Part shown: positions 44,719 through 55,900 of the stretch, piece after piece
Layout of the letters: each line of letters begins with the position of its first letter
Numbering within the stretch: position 1 is the stretch's first letter
Source of the DNA: Cyprinodon diabolis
Taxonomy: Eukaryota > Chordata > Actinopteri > Cyprinodontiformes > Cyprinodontidae
Assembly: GCA_030533445.1 (NCBI GenBank)
Contig: CM060064.1
Span: 4,653,916 to 4,717,915 of the forward strand
DNA length: 64,000 bases
Direction of reading: 5' to 3'
The notes under the pieces: model-generated
The model's database searches: none
What the model saw: only the letters and a program-made list of their open reading frames with translations
What the model was told of the DNA's origin: nothing
Position numbers and translations under genes: made by a program

Positions 44719-44920
44719 AATATTCTAATTTTCTGATATGATGAATTTGAGATTTTCATTTGTTGTCATTTGTAATCATCAAAATTAAACAAAATAAACA
44801 TCTGAAATATATGAGTTTGTATGTAATGTATGAATATAATATACAAGTTTCACTTTTTAAATGGAATTACTGAAATCAATCTACTTTTTCATGATATTCT
44901 AATTTTATGACCAGCACCTG
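44719..44920 (-). repeat. right Tc1 inverted terminal repeat
   Basis: 202 bp, exact inverted match (by eye) to 43309-43510, ending CCAGCACCTG before TA. Confidence 0.9.
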
Positions 44921-47401
44921 TACATGACCTTCTGTGTGGAGAGCATTGTGCCTACACGACGGCTATGATGTTTTCCAAACAACCCTCCCTGGCTGACCCC
45001 TGAGCTGAAAGTCCTCCTGAATCGGAAGAAACAGGCTTTCTACTCAGGGGATAAAGAGGAGCGGCGTAGAGCTCAGCGGGAGCTCCAGTGGAGGATCAGG
45101 GCGACAAAGAAGGACTATGGGAAGAAGATGGAGGAGCAGCTGGCACAGAACAACGGCAGAGATGTGTGGAGAGGTCTGAAGAACATCTCCGGCTTTGAGC
45201 AGAGGACCAGCAGGGCTGTAGACGCTAACACCAAGTTTGCAGATGAGTTAAACAGCTTCTTCACGCGGTTTGACTCCCCTCACACTGATCCCCTCCCTGC
45301 GCTCAACTCTCCACACACCTCCAACCACCAGCCCACCAGAGACCTTCCCCCCAACCGCCGCAACTCCCACCAACCCCCGACCCATCCACACCTCCAGTCG
45401 TGCCTTCCTCCCCCCTCACAGTAACACCAATGCAGGTGAGAGAGCAGCTGATGAGGCTGAAACAGAGGAAGCCCCCCCACCCCCCCCCCAGCCTGCTGAG
45501 GACCTTTGCACATGAGCTCTACAGGTCCTCAGCTACAAGTACAACCTGAGCCTCAGCCTGGGGGTGGTACCCACCCTGTGTAAGACCTCCTGTGTGGTTC
45601 CGGTTCCCAAAATGCCACACGCCAGGGATCCAGCCCACTTCAGACCAGTCACCCTGACCTCTCACCTGATGAAGACCATGGAGCGCCTCGTCCTCGCCCA
45701 CCTCTGCACCGTGGTGAGCCCCACCCTGGACCCGCTGCAGTTCGCCTACCGGCCCAACATCGGAGTAGATAACGCCATCATCTACCTGCTGCAGCGGGCG
45801 CTCACCCACCTGGAGACCACTGGGAGCGCTGTGAGAGTCATGTTCTTTGACTTCTCCAGCGCTTTCAACACCATCAGAACGGTGCTGCTGAGGGGGAAGC
45901 TGGAGGACGCTGGGGTGGACAAGCATCTTGTTGACTGGACCACCAACTACGTCACTGACCGTCCTCAGTACGTGCGGCTGCACGGCTGCCAGTCAGAGGT
46001 GGCACTCTGCAGCACCAGGGCCCCCCAGGGCACTGTCCTGTCTCCTTTTCTTTTCCCCCTCTACACCTCGGACTTCACCTACAACACGCACAGCTGCCAC
46101 CTCCAGAAGTTCTCCGATGACTCGGCCATGGTGGGCTGTGTGTCTGAGGGGAACGAACTGGAATACCGGTCGGTCATCATGGACTTTGTGGACTGGTGTG
46201 AGAGAAACCATCTGTCTCTGAACACCAGTAAGACCAAGGAGATGGTGATCGACTTCAGGAGAGGACAACCACCCCACCCCCCGTGAACATCCAGGGACAG
46301 GACATAGAAACTGTGGAGAGTTTCACATACCTGGGTGTCCACGTCAACAATAAACTGGACTGGACTTACAACACTGACGCTCTGTATAAAAAGGGCCAGA
46401 GCTGCCTCCACCTCCTGAGGAGGCTAAGGGCCTTTGGAGTCAGCAGGCCCCTGCTTAAAACTTTCTATGACTCTGTGGTGGCCTCAGCCTTTTTCTACGC
46501 TGTCATCTGCTGGGCCCCTGGCAGATCAGAGCGGGACAGAAAGAGACTGAATAAGCTGGTGAGGAAGGCCACCTCTGTCCTGGGCTGCCCTCTGGACTCG
46601 GTGGAGGAAGTGGCTGAGAGGAGGATGCTGTGCAAACTCACATCCATCATGGATAACACCTCTCACCCACTGCACCAGACTGTAGAGGAGCTGAGCAGCT
46701 CCTTTAGTCAGAGACTTAGACACCCTGTCTGTAAGAAGGAGCGCTACCGCAGGTCATTCATTCCTGCTGCCACCAGACTCTATAAAACTGAACTATAACC
46801 ACAATAACTCCAGTAAAAACCACTGTGCAGCTATATTATAGTTTTTTATTTATTGACTGTGCAATATCCTGTGCAATATGCTGAATGTGCAATATTTCTC
46901 CACCTGTATATAAGTCATTCGGATTGTACATATTTGAATTTCTTATTTTTTTTTCTTTTTATTTTTTTTTTCAGTGTGTGCGATACATGTACACTTGCAC
47001 CTTAATCCTATTTATCTTGATATACTGTATATACCTGGATATACTGTATATATATTGCTTATTCTTAATGCACCTTTTTCCTCCTTGTTTGCACCTTCTG
47101 TAACTTCTATGCCAATATGTGACGAGTCAATTTCTCCGCTGGGAGATCATTAAAGCTCATCTAATCTAATCCTCCTATCTGGGTCAGTTCAGAACCTGAA
47201 CCTCTTCCTCTCTGGATCTGTTCAGAACCAGAACCTGTTCCTCTGTTGGTCTGTTCAATACCAGAACCCCCTCCTCTCTGTATACATTCAGAACCAGAAA
47301 ATACTCCTTTCTGGGTCCGTTCAGAACCAGAACCTCCTCATCTCTGGGTCCGTTCAGAACCAGAACCTCCTACTCTTTGGGTCAGTTTTGAAGCTCCTCA
47401 T

Positions 47402-47785
47402 TAGAGACTGACACGGGAGGGGATTTTCACTCCTGTCCTGTCCCACTCCCACAGAAAAAAATGCTGTCCCGTCCCGATCCCGGGCCAGAGTAGAAATCTA
47501 AATCCTGTCCCGTCCCACTCCTGGTGAAATTACTCCCACTCACATCCCGCTCCCATTCAGAATGACTCCCCCTCCCGCACCACTCATTTTTGTTGTTTTT
47601 GAGCGCGGGTGAAAAACTCAGAGCGGAGGTTACTATTGGTTTGCTCCCGCTCCCGTCTGCTCCCGTTAATGTTTAATCCTGTACCGTCCCAATCCCGTGA
47701 TCGTTACTAATACTGACTCCCATCCCACGGGAATCCCAAGGGAATCCCGTGACCCGTGGGATTCCCGAAAAAATGTCAGTCTCTA
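47402..47785. mobile_element. hAT-type MITE, 384 bp, TSD CTCCTCAT
   Basis: The ends TAGAGACTGACA and TGTCAGTCTCTA are perfect 12-bp inverted repeats. CTCCTCAT is duplicated at 47394-47401 and 47786-47793. The interior is rich in CCCGTCCC/GGGAATCCC words and has no gene. The 8-bp TSD indicates hAT. Confidence 0.9.
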
Positions 47786-48252
47786 CTCCTCATCTCTGGG
47801 TCCGTTCAGATCCAGAAGCCCTTCCGCTCTAGGTCTATTTAGAACCAGACTCTCCATCTCTCTGGTTCTGTTCAGAATCCAAACCTCTTCCTCTCTGGGT
47901 CCAATCAGATCCAACACCATATCAGAAACTCATCCTCACTGGGTCCCTTTAGATACAGAAACATTTCCTCTCTGGGTCTGTTAAGAACCAGAATCCCCAT
48001 CTCTCTGGGTCAGTTCAGAATCCAAACCTCTTCCTCTCTGGGTCAATTCAGAACCACTTTATCTCCTCTGGGTCCATTGAGGACCAGAACCTCTTCCTCT
48101 CTGGGTTCATTAGAACCACCTTCTACTCTCTTGGTCTATTCAGAACCAAAACGTCACATCTCTGGGTCCATTCAGAACCAGAACCTGTTCCTCTCTGGGC
48201 CCATTCAGAACCATTTCCTCCTCTCTGGTTCCATTGAGAACCACAAGCCCTT

Positions 48253-50891
48253 CCTCTCTGTTTCCATTAAGAACCAGAATCTTTTCCTCTCTTGGTCCGT
48301 TCAGGACCAGAACATCTTCTTCTCTGGCTCTGTTCAGAACCACAACCTCCAACTCTCTGGGTCAGTTCAGAAGCTCATTCTCTTTGGGTCCGTTCAGAAC
48401 CAGAACCTCTTTATCTCTGTGTCAGTTCAGAACAAAAACCTCCTCATCTCGGGGTCTGTTCAGATCCAGAAGCCTTTCCTCTCGGGGTCTATTTAGAACC
48501 AGACTCGCCATCTCTCTGGTTTTGTTCAGAATCCAAACCTCTTCATCTCTCGGTCCATTCAGATCCAACTCCATATCAGAAACTCGTCCTCACCGGGTCC
48601 CTTGAGATCCAGAAACTCTTCCTCTCTGGGTCTGTTAAGAACCAGGACGTCCTCTCTGGGTCCATTTAGAACCAGAATCCCCATCTCACTGGGTCAGTTC
48701 AGAATCCAAACCTCTTCCTCTCTGGATCCATTTTGAACCACTTTCTCTTCTCTGGGTCGGTTGAGGACCAGAACCTCTTCCTCTCTGGGTTCATTCAGAA
48801 CCACCTCCTCTTCTATTCAGAACCAAAACCTCACATCTCTGCGTCCATTCAGAACCACCTGCTCTTCTCTGGGTCCGTTCAGAACCAGAACGTCTTATTC
48901 TCTTGTTCGGTTCAGAACCAGAACCTCCTTATCTCTGGGCCCGTTCAGATCCAGAAGCTCTTCCTCTCTGGATCCGTTCAGAACCTGAACCTCTTCTCTG
49001 TTGGTCTGTTCAGAACCAAGACCTCCTCCTCTCTGGGTCCGTTGAGAATCAGAACCTCTTCTTCTCTGGGTCCGTTCTGAACCACTTCCTCCTCTCTGTA
49101 TCCATTGATAACCAGACGGCCTTCCTCTCTTTGTCCATTAAGAACCAGAATCTTTTCTTCTCTTGATCCCTTCAGAATCAGAACCTCTTCTTCTCTGGCT
49201 CTGCTCAGAACCACAACCTCCTACTCTCTGGGTCAGTTCAGAAGCTCCTTCTCTCTGGGTCTGTTCAGAACCAGAACCTCTTCATCTCTGTGTCAGTTCA
49301 GAACAACAACCTCCTCATCTCTGGGTCCATTTAGATCCAACTCCATATCAGAAACTCATCCTCACTGGCTCCCTTTAGATCCAGAAACTCTTCCTCTCTA
49401 AGTCCGTTGAGAACTAGGACGTCCTTCTCTCTGGGTCCATTTAGAACCAGATTCCCCATCTCTGGGTCCGTTCAGAATCCAAACCTCTCCTTTTCTGGGT
49501 CCATTCAGAACCACTTCCTCTTCTCTGGGTCCCTTGAGAACCAGAACCTCCTCCTCTCTTGGTATATTCAAGACTCTCTGTTTCCATTAAGAACCAGAAT
49601 CTTTTCTTCTCTTGGTCCGTTCAGGACCAGAACATCTTCTTCTCTGGCTCTGTTCAGAACCACAACCTCCAACTCTCTGGGTCAGTTCAGAAGCTCATTC
49701 TCTCTGGGTCCGTTCAGAACCAGAACCTCTTTATCTCTGTGTCAGTTCAGAACAAAAACCTCCTCATCTCGGGGTCCGTTCAGATCCAGAAGCCCTTCCT
49801 CTCGGGGTCTATTTAGAACCAGACTCGCCATCTCTCTGGTTTTGTTCAGAATCCAAACCTCTTCATCTCTCGGTCCATTCAGATCCAACTCCATATCAGA
49901 AACTCGTCCTCACCGGGTCCCTTGAGATCCAGAAACTCTTCCTCTCTGGGTCTGTTAAGAACCAGGACGTCCTCTCTGGGTCCATTTAGAACCAGAATCC
50001 CCATCTCACTGGGTCAGTTCAGAATCCAAACCTCTTCCTCTCTGGATCCATTTTGAACCACTTTCTCTTCTCTGGGTCGGTTGAGGACCAGAACCTCTTC
50101 CTCTCTGGGTTCATTCAGAACCACCTCCTCTTCTATTCAGAACCAAAACCTCACATCTCTGCGTCCATTCAGAACCACCTACTCTTCTCTGGGTCCGTTC
50201 AGAACCAGAACGTCTTATTCTCTTGTTCGGTTCAGAACCAGAACCTCCTTATCTCTGGGTCCGTTCAGATCCAGAAGCTCTTCCTCTCTGGATCCGTTCA
50301 GAACCTGAACCTCTTCTCTGTTGGTCTGTTCAGAACCAAGACCTCCTCCTCTCTGGGTCCGTTGAGAATCAGAACCTCTTCTTCTCTGGGTCCGTTCTGA
50401 ACCTCTTCCTCCTCTCTGTATCCATTGATAACCAGACGGCCTTCCTCTCTTTGTCCATTAAGAACCAGAATCTTTTCTTCTCTTGATCCCTTCAGAATCA
50501 GAACCTCTTCTTCTCTGGCTCTGCTCAGAACCACAACCTCCTACTCTCTGGGTCAGTTCAGAAGCTCCTTCTCTCTGGGTCTGTTCAGAACCAGAACCTC
50601 TTCATCTCTGTGTCAGTTCAGAACAACAACCTCCTCATCTCTGGGTCCATTTAGATCCAACTCCATATCAGAAACTCATCCTCACTGGCTCCCTTTAGAT
50701 CCAGAAACTCTTCCTCTCTAAGTCCGTTGAGAACTAGGACGTCCTTCTCTCTGGGTCCATTTAGAACCAGATTCCCCATCTCTGGGTCCGTTCAGAATCC
50801 AAACCTCTCCTTTTCTGGGTCCATTCAGAACCACTTTCTCTTCTCTGGGTCCCTTGAGAACCAGAACCTCCTCCTCTCTTGGTATATTCAG
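48253..50891 (+). repeat. 1320-bp tandem duplication in the minisatellite
   Basis: About 48253-49572 and 49573-50891 share the same variant order with offset 1320. The junction lies at GGTATATTCA/AGACTCTCTG near 49571, where array order breaks abruptly. Only a few substitutions separate the copies (for example near 50180 and 50404). Confidence 0.85.
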
Positions 50892-51873
50892 AAACAGAAC
50901 ATCGTCCACTCTGGGTCCGTTCAGAATCAGAACCTCCTCATCTCTGGGTCCGTTCAGAACCAGAAACTCTTCTTCTCCATTCAGAACCACCTCCTTATCT
51001 CTGGGTTTGATCAGAAACAGAACAGTCTCCTATCTTGGTCAGTTCAGAACCTGAACCCGTTCCTCTCTGGGTTTGTTCAGAACCAGAACCTGTTCCTCTG
51101 TTGGTCTGTTCAATGCCAGAACCTCCTCCTCTCTGTATACATTCAGAACCAGAAAATACTCCTTTCTGGGTCCGTTCAGAACCAGAACCTGTTCCTCTCT
51201 GGGTCTGTTCAGAACAAGGAAGTCCTCCTCTCTGGGTCCGTTCAGAACCACCTCCTCATCTCTGGGTTCGCTCAGGACAAGAACGTCCTCCCCTCTGCGT
51301 CCATTCAGAACCCATTCCTCTTCTCTGGGTCCGTTCAGAACCAGAACCTCTTCCTCTCTTGTTCGGTTCAGAACCAAAACCTCCTTATCTCTGGGTCTGT
51401 TCAGATCCAGAAGCTCTTCCTCTCTGCGTTCATTCAGAACCAGAATCTCTTCCCCTCTTGGTCAGTTTAGAACCAGAACTTCCTCCTCTCTTGGGCCGTT
51501 CAGAACCTGAACCTCTTTTCTGTTGGTCCGTTCAGAACCAGGACCTCCTCCTCTCTGGGTCCATTCAGAACCACCTCCTCATCTCTGGGTTCGCTCAGGA
51601 CCAGAACGTCCTCCCCTCTGCGTCCGTTCAGAACCAGAACCTCTTCCTCTCTTGTTCGGTTCAGAACCCAAACCTCCTTATCTCTGGGTCTGTTCAGATC
51701 CAGAAGCTCTCCCTCTCTGCGTCCATTCAGAACCAGAATCTCTTCCCCTCTTGGTCAGTTTAGAACCAGAACTTCCTATTCTCTTGGTCCGTTCAGAACC
51801 TGAACCTCTTCTCTGTTGGTCCGTTCAGAACCAGGACCTCCTCCTTTCTGGGTCCGTTGAGAATCAGAACCTC

Positions 51874-52303
51874 AGACTTAATAATATGACTTTAGCGATA
51901 GTTTCAAGGTGTTGCTTTATTGTATATCTCGTACCATGTCTTGTGGTTGTGCTGTTCCTTTTTCATCTCCTTACAGGTGATGAAGCAGACTGAAAATGTT
52001 TTGTCATTGTCTCCTCTCTATCTCCTCTTTCTTTCATCTTTTCTCTTTTGTTTTTCTTTTTTTTTTTCTTTTTCTTCTTCTGTTTTTCTGCTCTACTTAC
52101 ATTGCAGTGTCTATATAAACTGTAAAACTCCCTGCATAATTATAATAAAGCAATTTATATGAATGAAACAAGTGGAGCAGTATGGCAATTGCCATACCGC
52201 TACACTTGTGAAAGTAAAATCTGTTGGGCTCCATTTGGCATCAAGACAATTATTCTTATTGCCACATTGCTGGACAGGACACTGTAAAAAAAAAAAAAAA
52301 AGA
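51874..52303 (+). mobile_element. poly(A)-tailed retroposed segment in the minisatellite
   Basis: A 430-bp non-array insert ends in about 16 A followed by AG. The 15-bp array word GAGAATCAGAACCTC is present on both sides (51859-51873 and 52304-52318), which fits a LINE-type target duplication, though the array itself could supply such words. Inside are AATAAAGCAATT (near 52145) and a 42-bp palindrome. The source transcript was not identified. Confidence 0.55.
52168..52209. repeat. 42-bp near-perfect palindrome
   Basis: Left arm 52168-52188 and right arm 52189-52209 are reverse complements with two mismatches and no spacer, centred on GGCAATTGCC. Confidence 0.85.
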
Positions 52304-52999
52304 GAGAATCAGAACCTCTTCCTCTCTGGGTCCGTTCAGAACCAGAATCTCTTCCCCTCTTGGTCAGTTTAAAACCAGAACTTCCTCTTCTCTTGGTCCG
52401 TTCAGAACCTGAACCTCTTCTCTGTTGGTCCGTTCAGAACCAGGACCTCCTCCTCTCTGGGTCCGTTGAGAACCAGAACCTCTTCTTCTCTGGCGCTGCT
52501 CAGAACCACAACCTCCTACTCTCTTGGTCAGTTCAGAAGCTCCTTCTCTCTGGGTCCGATCAGAACCAGAACCTCTTCCTCTCTGCGTTCATTCAGAACC
52601 AGAATCTCTTCCCCTCTTGGTCAGTTTAGAACCAGAACTTCCTCCTCTCTTGGTCCGTTCAGAACCTGAACTTCTTCTCTGTTGGTCCGTTCAGAACCAC
52701 AACCTCCTCCTCTCTGGGTCCGTTCAGAACGACCTCCTCATCTCTGGGTGCGCTCAGGACCAGAACGTCCTCCCCTCTGCGTTCGTTCAGAACCAGAACC
52801 TCTGCCTCTCTTGGTCCGTTCAGAACCTGAACCTCTTCTCTGTTGGTCCGTTCAGAACCAGGACCTCCTCCTCTCTGGGTCCGTTGAGAATCAGAACCTC
52901 TTCCTCTCTGGATCCATTCAGAAACAATTCCTCCTCTCTGTGTTAATTGATAACCACAAGCCCTTCCTCTCTTTGTCCATTCAGAACCAGAATCTTTTC

Positions 53000-55900
53000 T
53001 TCTCTTGATCCTTTCAGAACCAGAACCTCTTCTTCTCTGGCGCTGCTCAGAACCACAACCTCCTACTCTCTTGGTCAGTTCAGAAGCTCCTTCTCTCTGG
53101 GTCCGATCAGAACCAGAACCTCTTCCTCTCTGTGTCAGTTCAGAACAACAACCTCCTCATGTCTTGGTCCATTCACATCCAACTCCATATCAGAAACTTG
53201 TCCTCACTGGGTCCCTTTAGATGCAGGAACTCCTCCTATCTGGGTCCGTTGAGAACTAGGACATCCTCCTCTCTGGGTTCATTTAGAACCAGATTCCCCA
53301 TTTCTGGGTATGTTCAGAATCCAAACCTCCTCCTCTCTGGGTCCATTCAGAACCACTTCCTCTTCTCTGGGTCCTTTGAGAACCAGAACCTCCTCCTCTA
53401 TTGGTATATTCAGAAAAAGAACATTGTCCACTCTGGGTCCATTCAGAATCAGAACCTCCTCATCTCTGGGTCCGTTCAGAACCAGAAACTCTTCTTCTCC
53501 ATTCAGAACCACCTCCTTATCTCTGGTTTTGATCAGAAACAGAACGTCCTCTTCTCTGGGTCCGTTCAGAACCACCTCCTCAGATCTGGGTTTGCTCAGA
53601 TCCAGAAGCCCTCCCGCTCGGGGTCTATTTAGAACCAGACTCTCCATCTCACTGGTTCCGTTCAGAATCCAAACCTCTTCCTCTCTGGGTCCATTCAGGT
53701 CCAACTCCATATCAGAAACTCGTCCTCACTGGGTCCCTTAAGATCCAGAAAATCTTCCTCTCTGGGTCTGTTAAGAACCAGAATCCCCATCTCTCTAGGT
53801 CCGTCCAGAATCCAAACCTCTTCCTCACTGGGTCCCTTTAAATCCAGAAACTCTTTCTCTCTGGGTTGGTTAAGAACCAGGACGTCCTCCTCTCTGGGTT
53901 CATTTATAACCGGAATCCCCATCTCTCTGGGTCAGTTCAGAATCCAAACCTCTTCCTCTCTGGGTCCATTCACAACCACTTTCTCTCCTCTGGGTCTGTT
54001 CAGAACCAGAACCTCCTCCTCTCTTGGTCTATTCAGAACCAAAACCTCACATCTCTGGGTCCATTCAGAACCACAACTTCCTCCTCTCCAGGTCTGTTCA
54101 GAACCAGACCCTGTTCCTCTCTGGGTCCGTTCAGAAACCGAACCTCTCCTTCTCTGGGTCCATTCAGAACCACTTCCTCCTCTCTGGGTCCCTTAAGAAC
54201 CAGAACCTCCTCCTCTCTTGGTATATTCAGAAACAGAACATCCTCCTATCTGGGTCAGTTCAGAAACAGAACATCCTCCTATCTTTGTCAGTTCAGAACC
54301 TGAACCTGTTCCTCTCTGGGTCTTTTCAGAACCAGATCCTCCTCCTCTCTGTATAGGTTCAGAACCAGAAAATCCTCCTCTCTGGGTCCATTCAGAACCA
54401 GAAACTCTTCCTCTCTGGGTCCGTTCAGAACCACCTCCTCATCTCTGGGTTTGATCAGAACCAGGACGTCCTCCTCTCTGGGTCCATTTAGAACCAGTAT
54501 CCCCATCTCTCCGGGTCCACTCAGAATCCAAACCTCTTCCTCTCTGGGTCCATTCAGAACCACTTCCTGTTCTCTGGGTCCATTGAGGACAAGAACCTCC
54601 TCCTCTTTGGGTCCATTCAGATCCAACTCTATATATTCTGGTCCAGTGCAGAATCCAAACCTCTTCCTCTCTGGGTCATTCAGAACCACCTCCTCTTCTC
54701 TGGGTCTTTCAGAACCAGAACCTCTTGCTCTCTTGTTCGGTTCAGAACCAGAACCTCCTTATCTCTGGGTCCGTTTAGAACCAGTATCCCCATCTCTCTA
54801 GGTCCACTCAGAATCCAAACCTCTTCCTCTCTGGGTCCATTCAGAACCACTTCCTGTTCTCTGGGTCCGTTGAGGACAAGAACCTCCTCCTCTTTGGGTC
54901 CATTCAGATCCAACTCTATATCTTCTGGTCCAGTGCAGAATCCAAACCTCTTCCTCTCTGGGTCATTCAGAACCACCTCCTCTTCTCTGGGTCCGTTCAG
55001 AACCAGAACCTCTTGCTCTCTTGTTCGGTTCAGAACCAGAACCTCCTTATCTCTGGGTCCGTTTAGAACCAGTATCCCCATCTCTCTAGGTCCACTCAGA
55101 ATCCAAACCTCTTCCTCTCTGGGTCCATTCAGAACCACTTCCTGTTCTCTGGGTCCGTTGAGGACAAGAACCTCCTCCTCTTTGGGTCCATTCAGATCCA
55201 ACTCTATATCTTCTGGTCCAGTGCAGAATCCAAACCTCTTCCTCTCTGGGTCATTCAGAACCACCTCCTCTTCTCTGGGTCCGTTCAGAACCAGAACCTC
55301 TTCCTCTCTTGTTCGGTTCAGAACCAGAACCTCCTTATCTCTGGGTCCGTTTAGATCCAGAAGCTCTTCCTCTCTGGGTCTATTCAGAACCAGAATCTCT
55401 TCCCCTCTTGGTCAGTTTAGAACCAGAACTTCCTCCTCTCTTGGTACGTTCAGAACCATGACCTCTTCCTCTCTGGGTCCGTTCAGGATCACTTCCTCCT
55501 CTCTGTGTCCATTGATAACCAGAAGCCCTTCCTCTCTGTGCCCATTCAGAACCAGAATCTTTTCTTCTCTTGATCCGTTCAGAACCAGAACCTGTTCCTC
55601 TCTGGGCCCATTTAGAACCACTTCCTCCTATCTGTGTGCATTAAGAACCAGAATCTTTTCTTCTCTTGATCCGTTCAGAACCAGAACCTCTTCTTCTCTG
55701 GCTCTGCTCAGAACTGCAACCTCCTACTCTCTTGGTCAGTTCAGAAGCTCCTCCTCTCTGGGTCCGTTCAGAACCAGAACCTCTTCATCTCTGTGTCAGT
55801 TCAGAACAAAAACCTCCTCATCTCAGGGTTGGTTCAGATCCAGAAGCCCTTCTGCTCGGGGTAAATTTAGAACCAGACTCTCCATCTCTCTGGTTTTGTT

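Larger units (their letters stand above)
43309..44920 (+). mobile_element. Tc1-like transposon with 202-bp inverted repeats, coding intact
   Basis: TA dinucleotides flank the element (43307-43308 and 44921-44922). The 202-bp terminal repeats 43309-43510 and 44719-44920 appear identical on reading, beginning CAGGTGCTGGTCATAAAATT. The single gene between them is uninterrupted. It sits in the Rex1-like LINE, whose coding sequence continues across the insertion. Confidence 0.95.
42790..46798 (+). pseudogene. Rex1-like LINE ORF2 relic interrupted by Tc1
   Basis: 42790-43250 encodes endonuclease pieces (GHVTVLCVYIPPSADAAEA, LLLITGDFN) with a TAG near 42927 and frame changes. The coding sequence stops at 43306, where Tc1 is inserted, and resumes at 44923 with the linker NRKKQAFYSGDKEERRRAQ and DVWRGLKNISGF (about 45160). 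After a frame change near 45430-45560 the RT follows (45564-46286), with MFFDFSSAFNTI, APQGTVLSPFLFPLYTSD and LQKFSDDSAMVGC as catalytic box. A further frame change near 46283 leads to the C-terminal domain (46283-46798), ending YRRSFIPAATRLYKTEL. FSDD in place of YADD is usual for this LINE group as far as I recall. The copy is inactive. Confidence 0.85.
42777..47171 (+). mobile_element. Rex1-like LINE, 5'-truncated, inserted in the minisatellite
   Basis: The left junction is in the array word AGAACATCC at about 42776. The right end is ATTAAAGCTCATCTAATCTAATC at 47171, after which the array resumes with CTCCTATCTGGG. It contains endonuclease and RT pieces and a Tc1 transposon. The (CTAAT)n-like tail and the FSDD-type RT box fit Rex1/CR1-group LINEs of fish; the exact clade is not certain. 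Confidence 0.75.
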
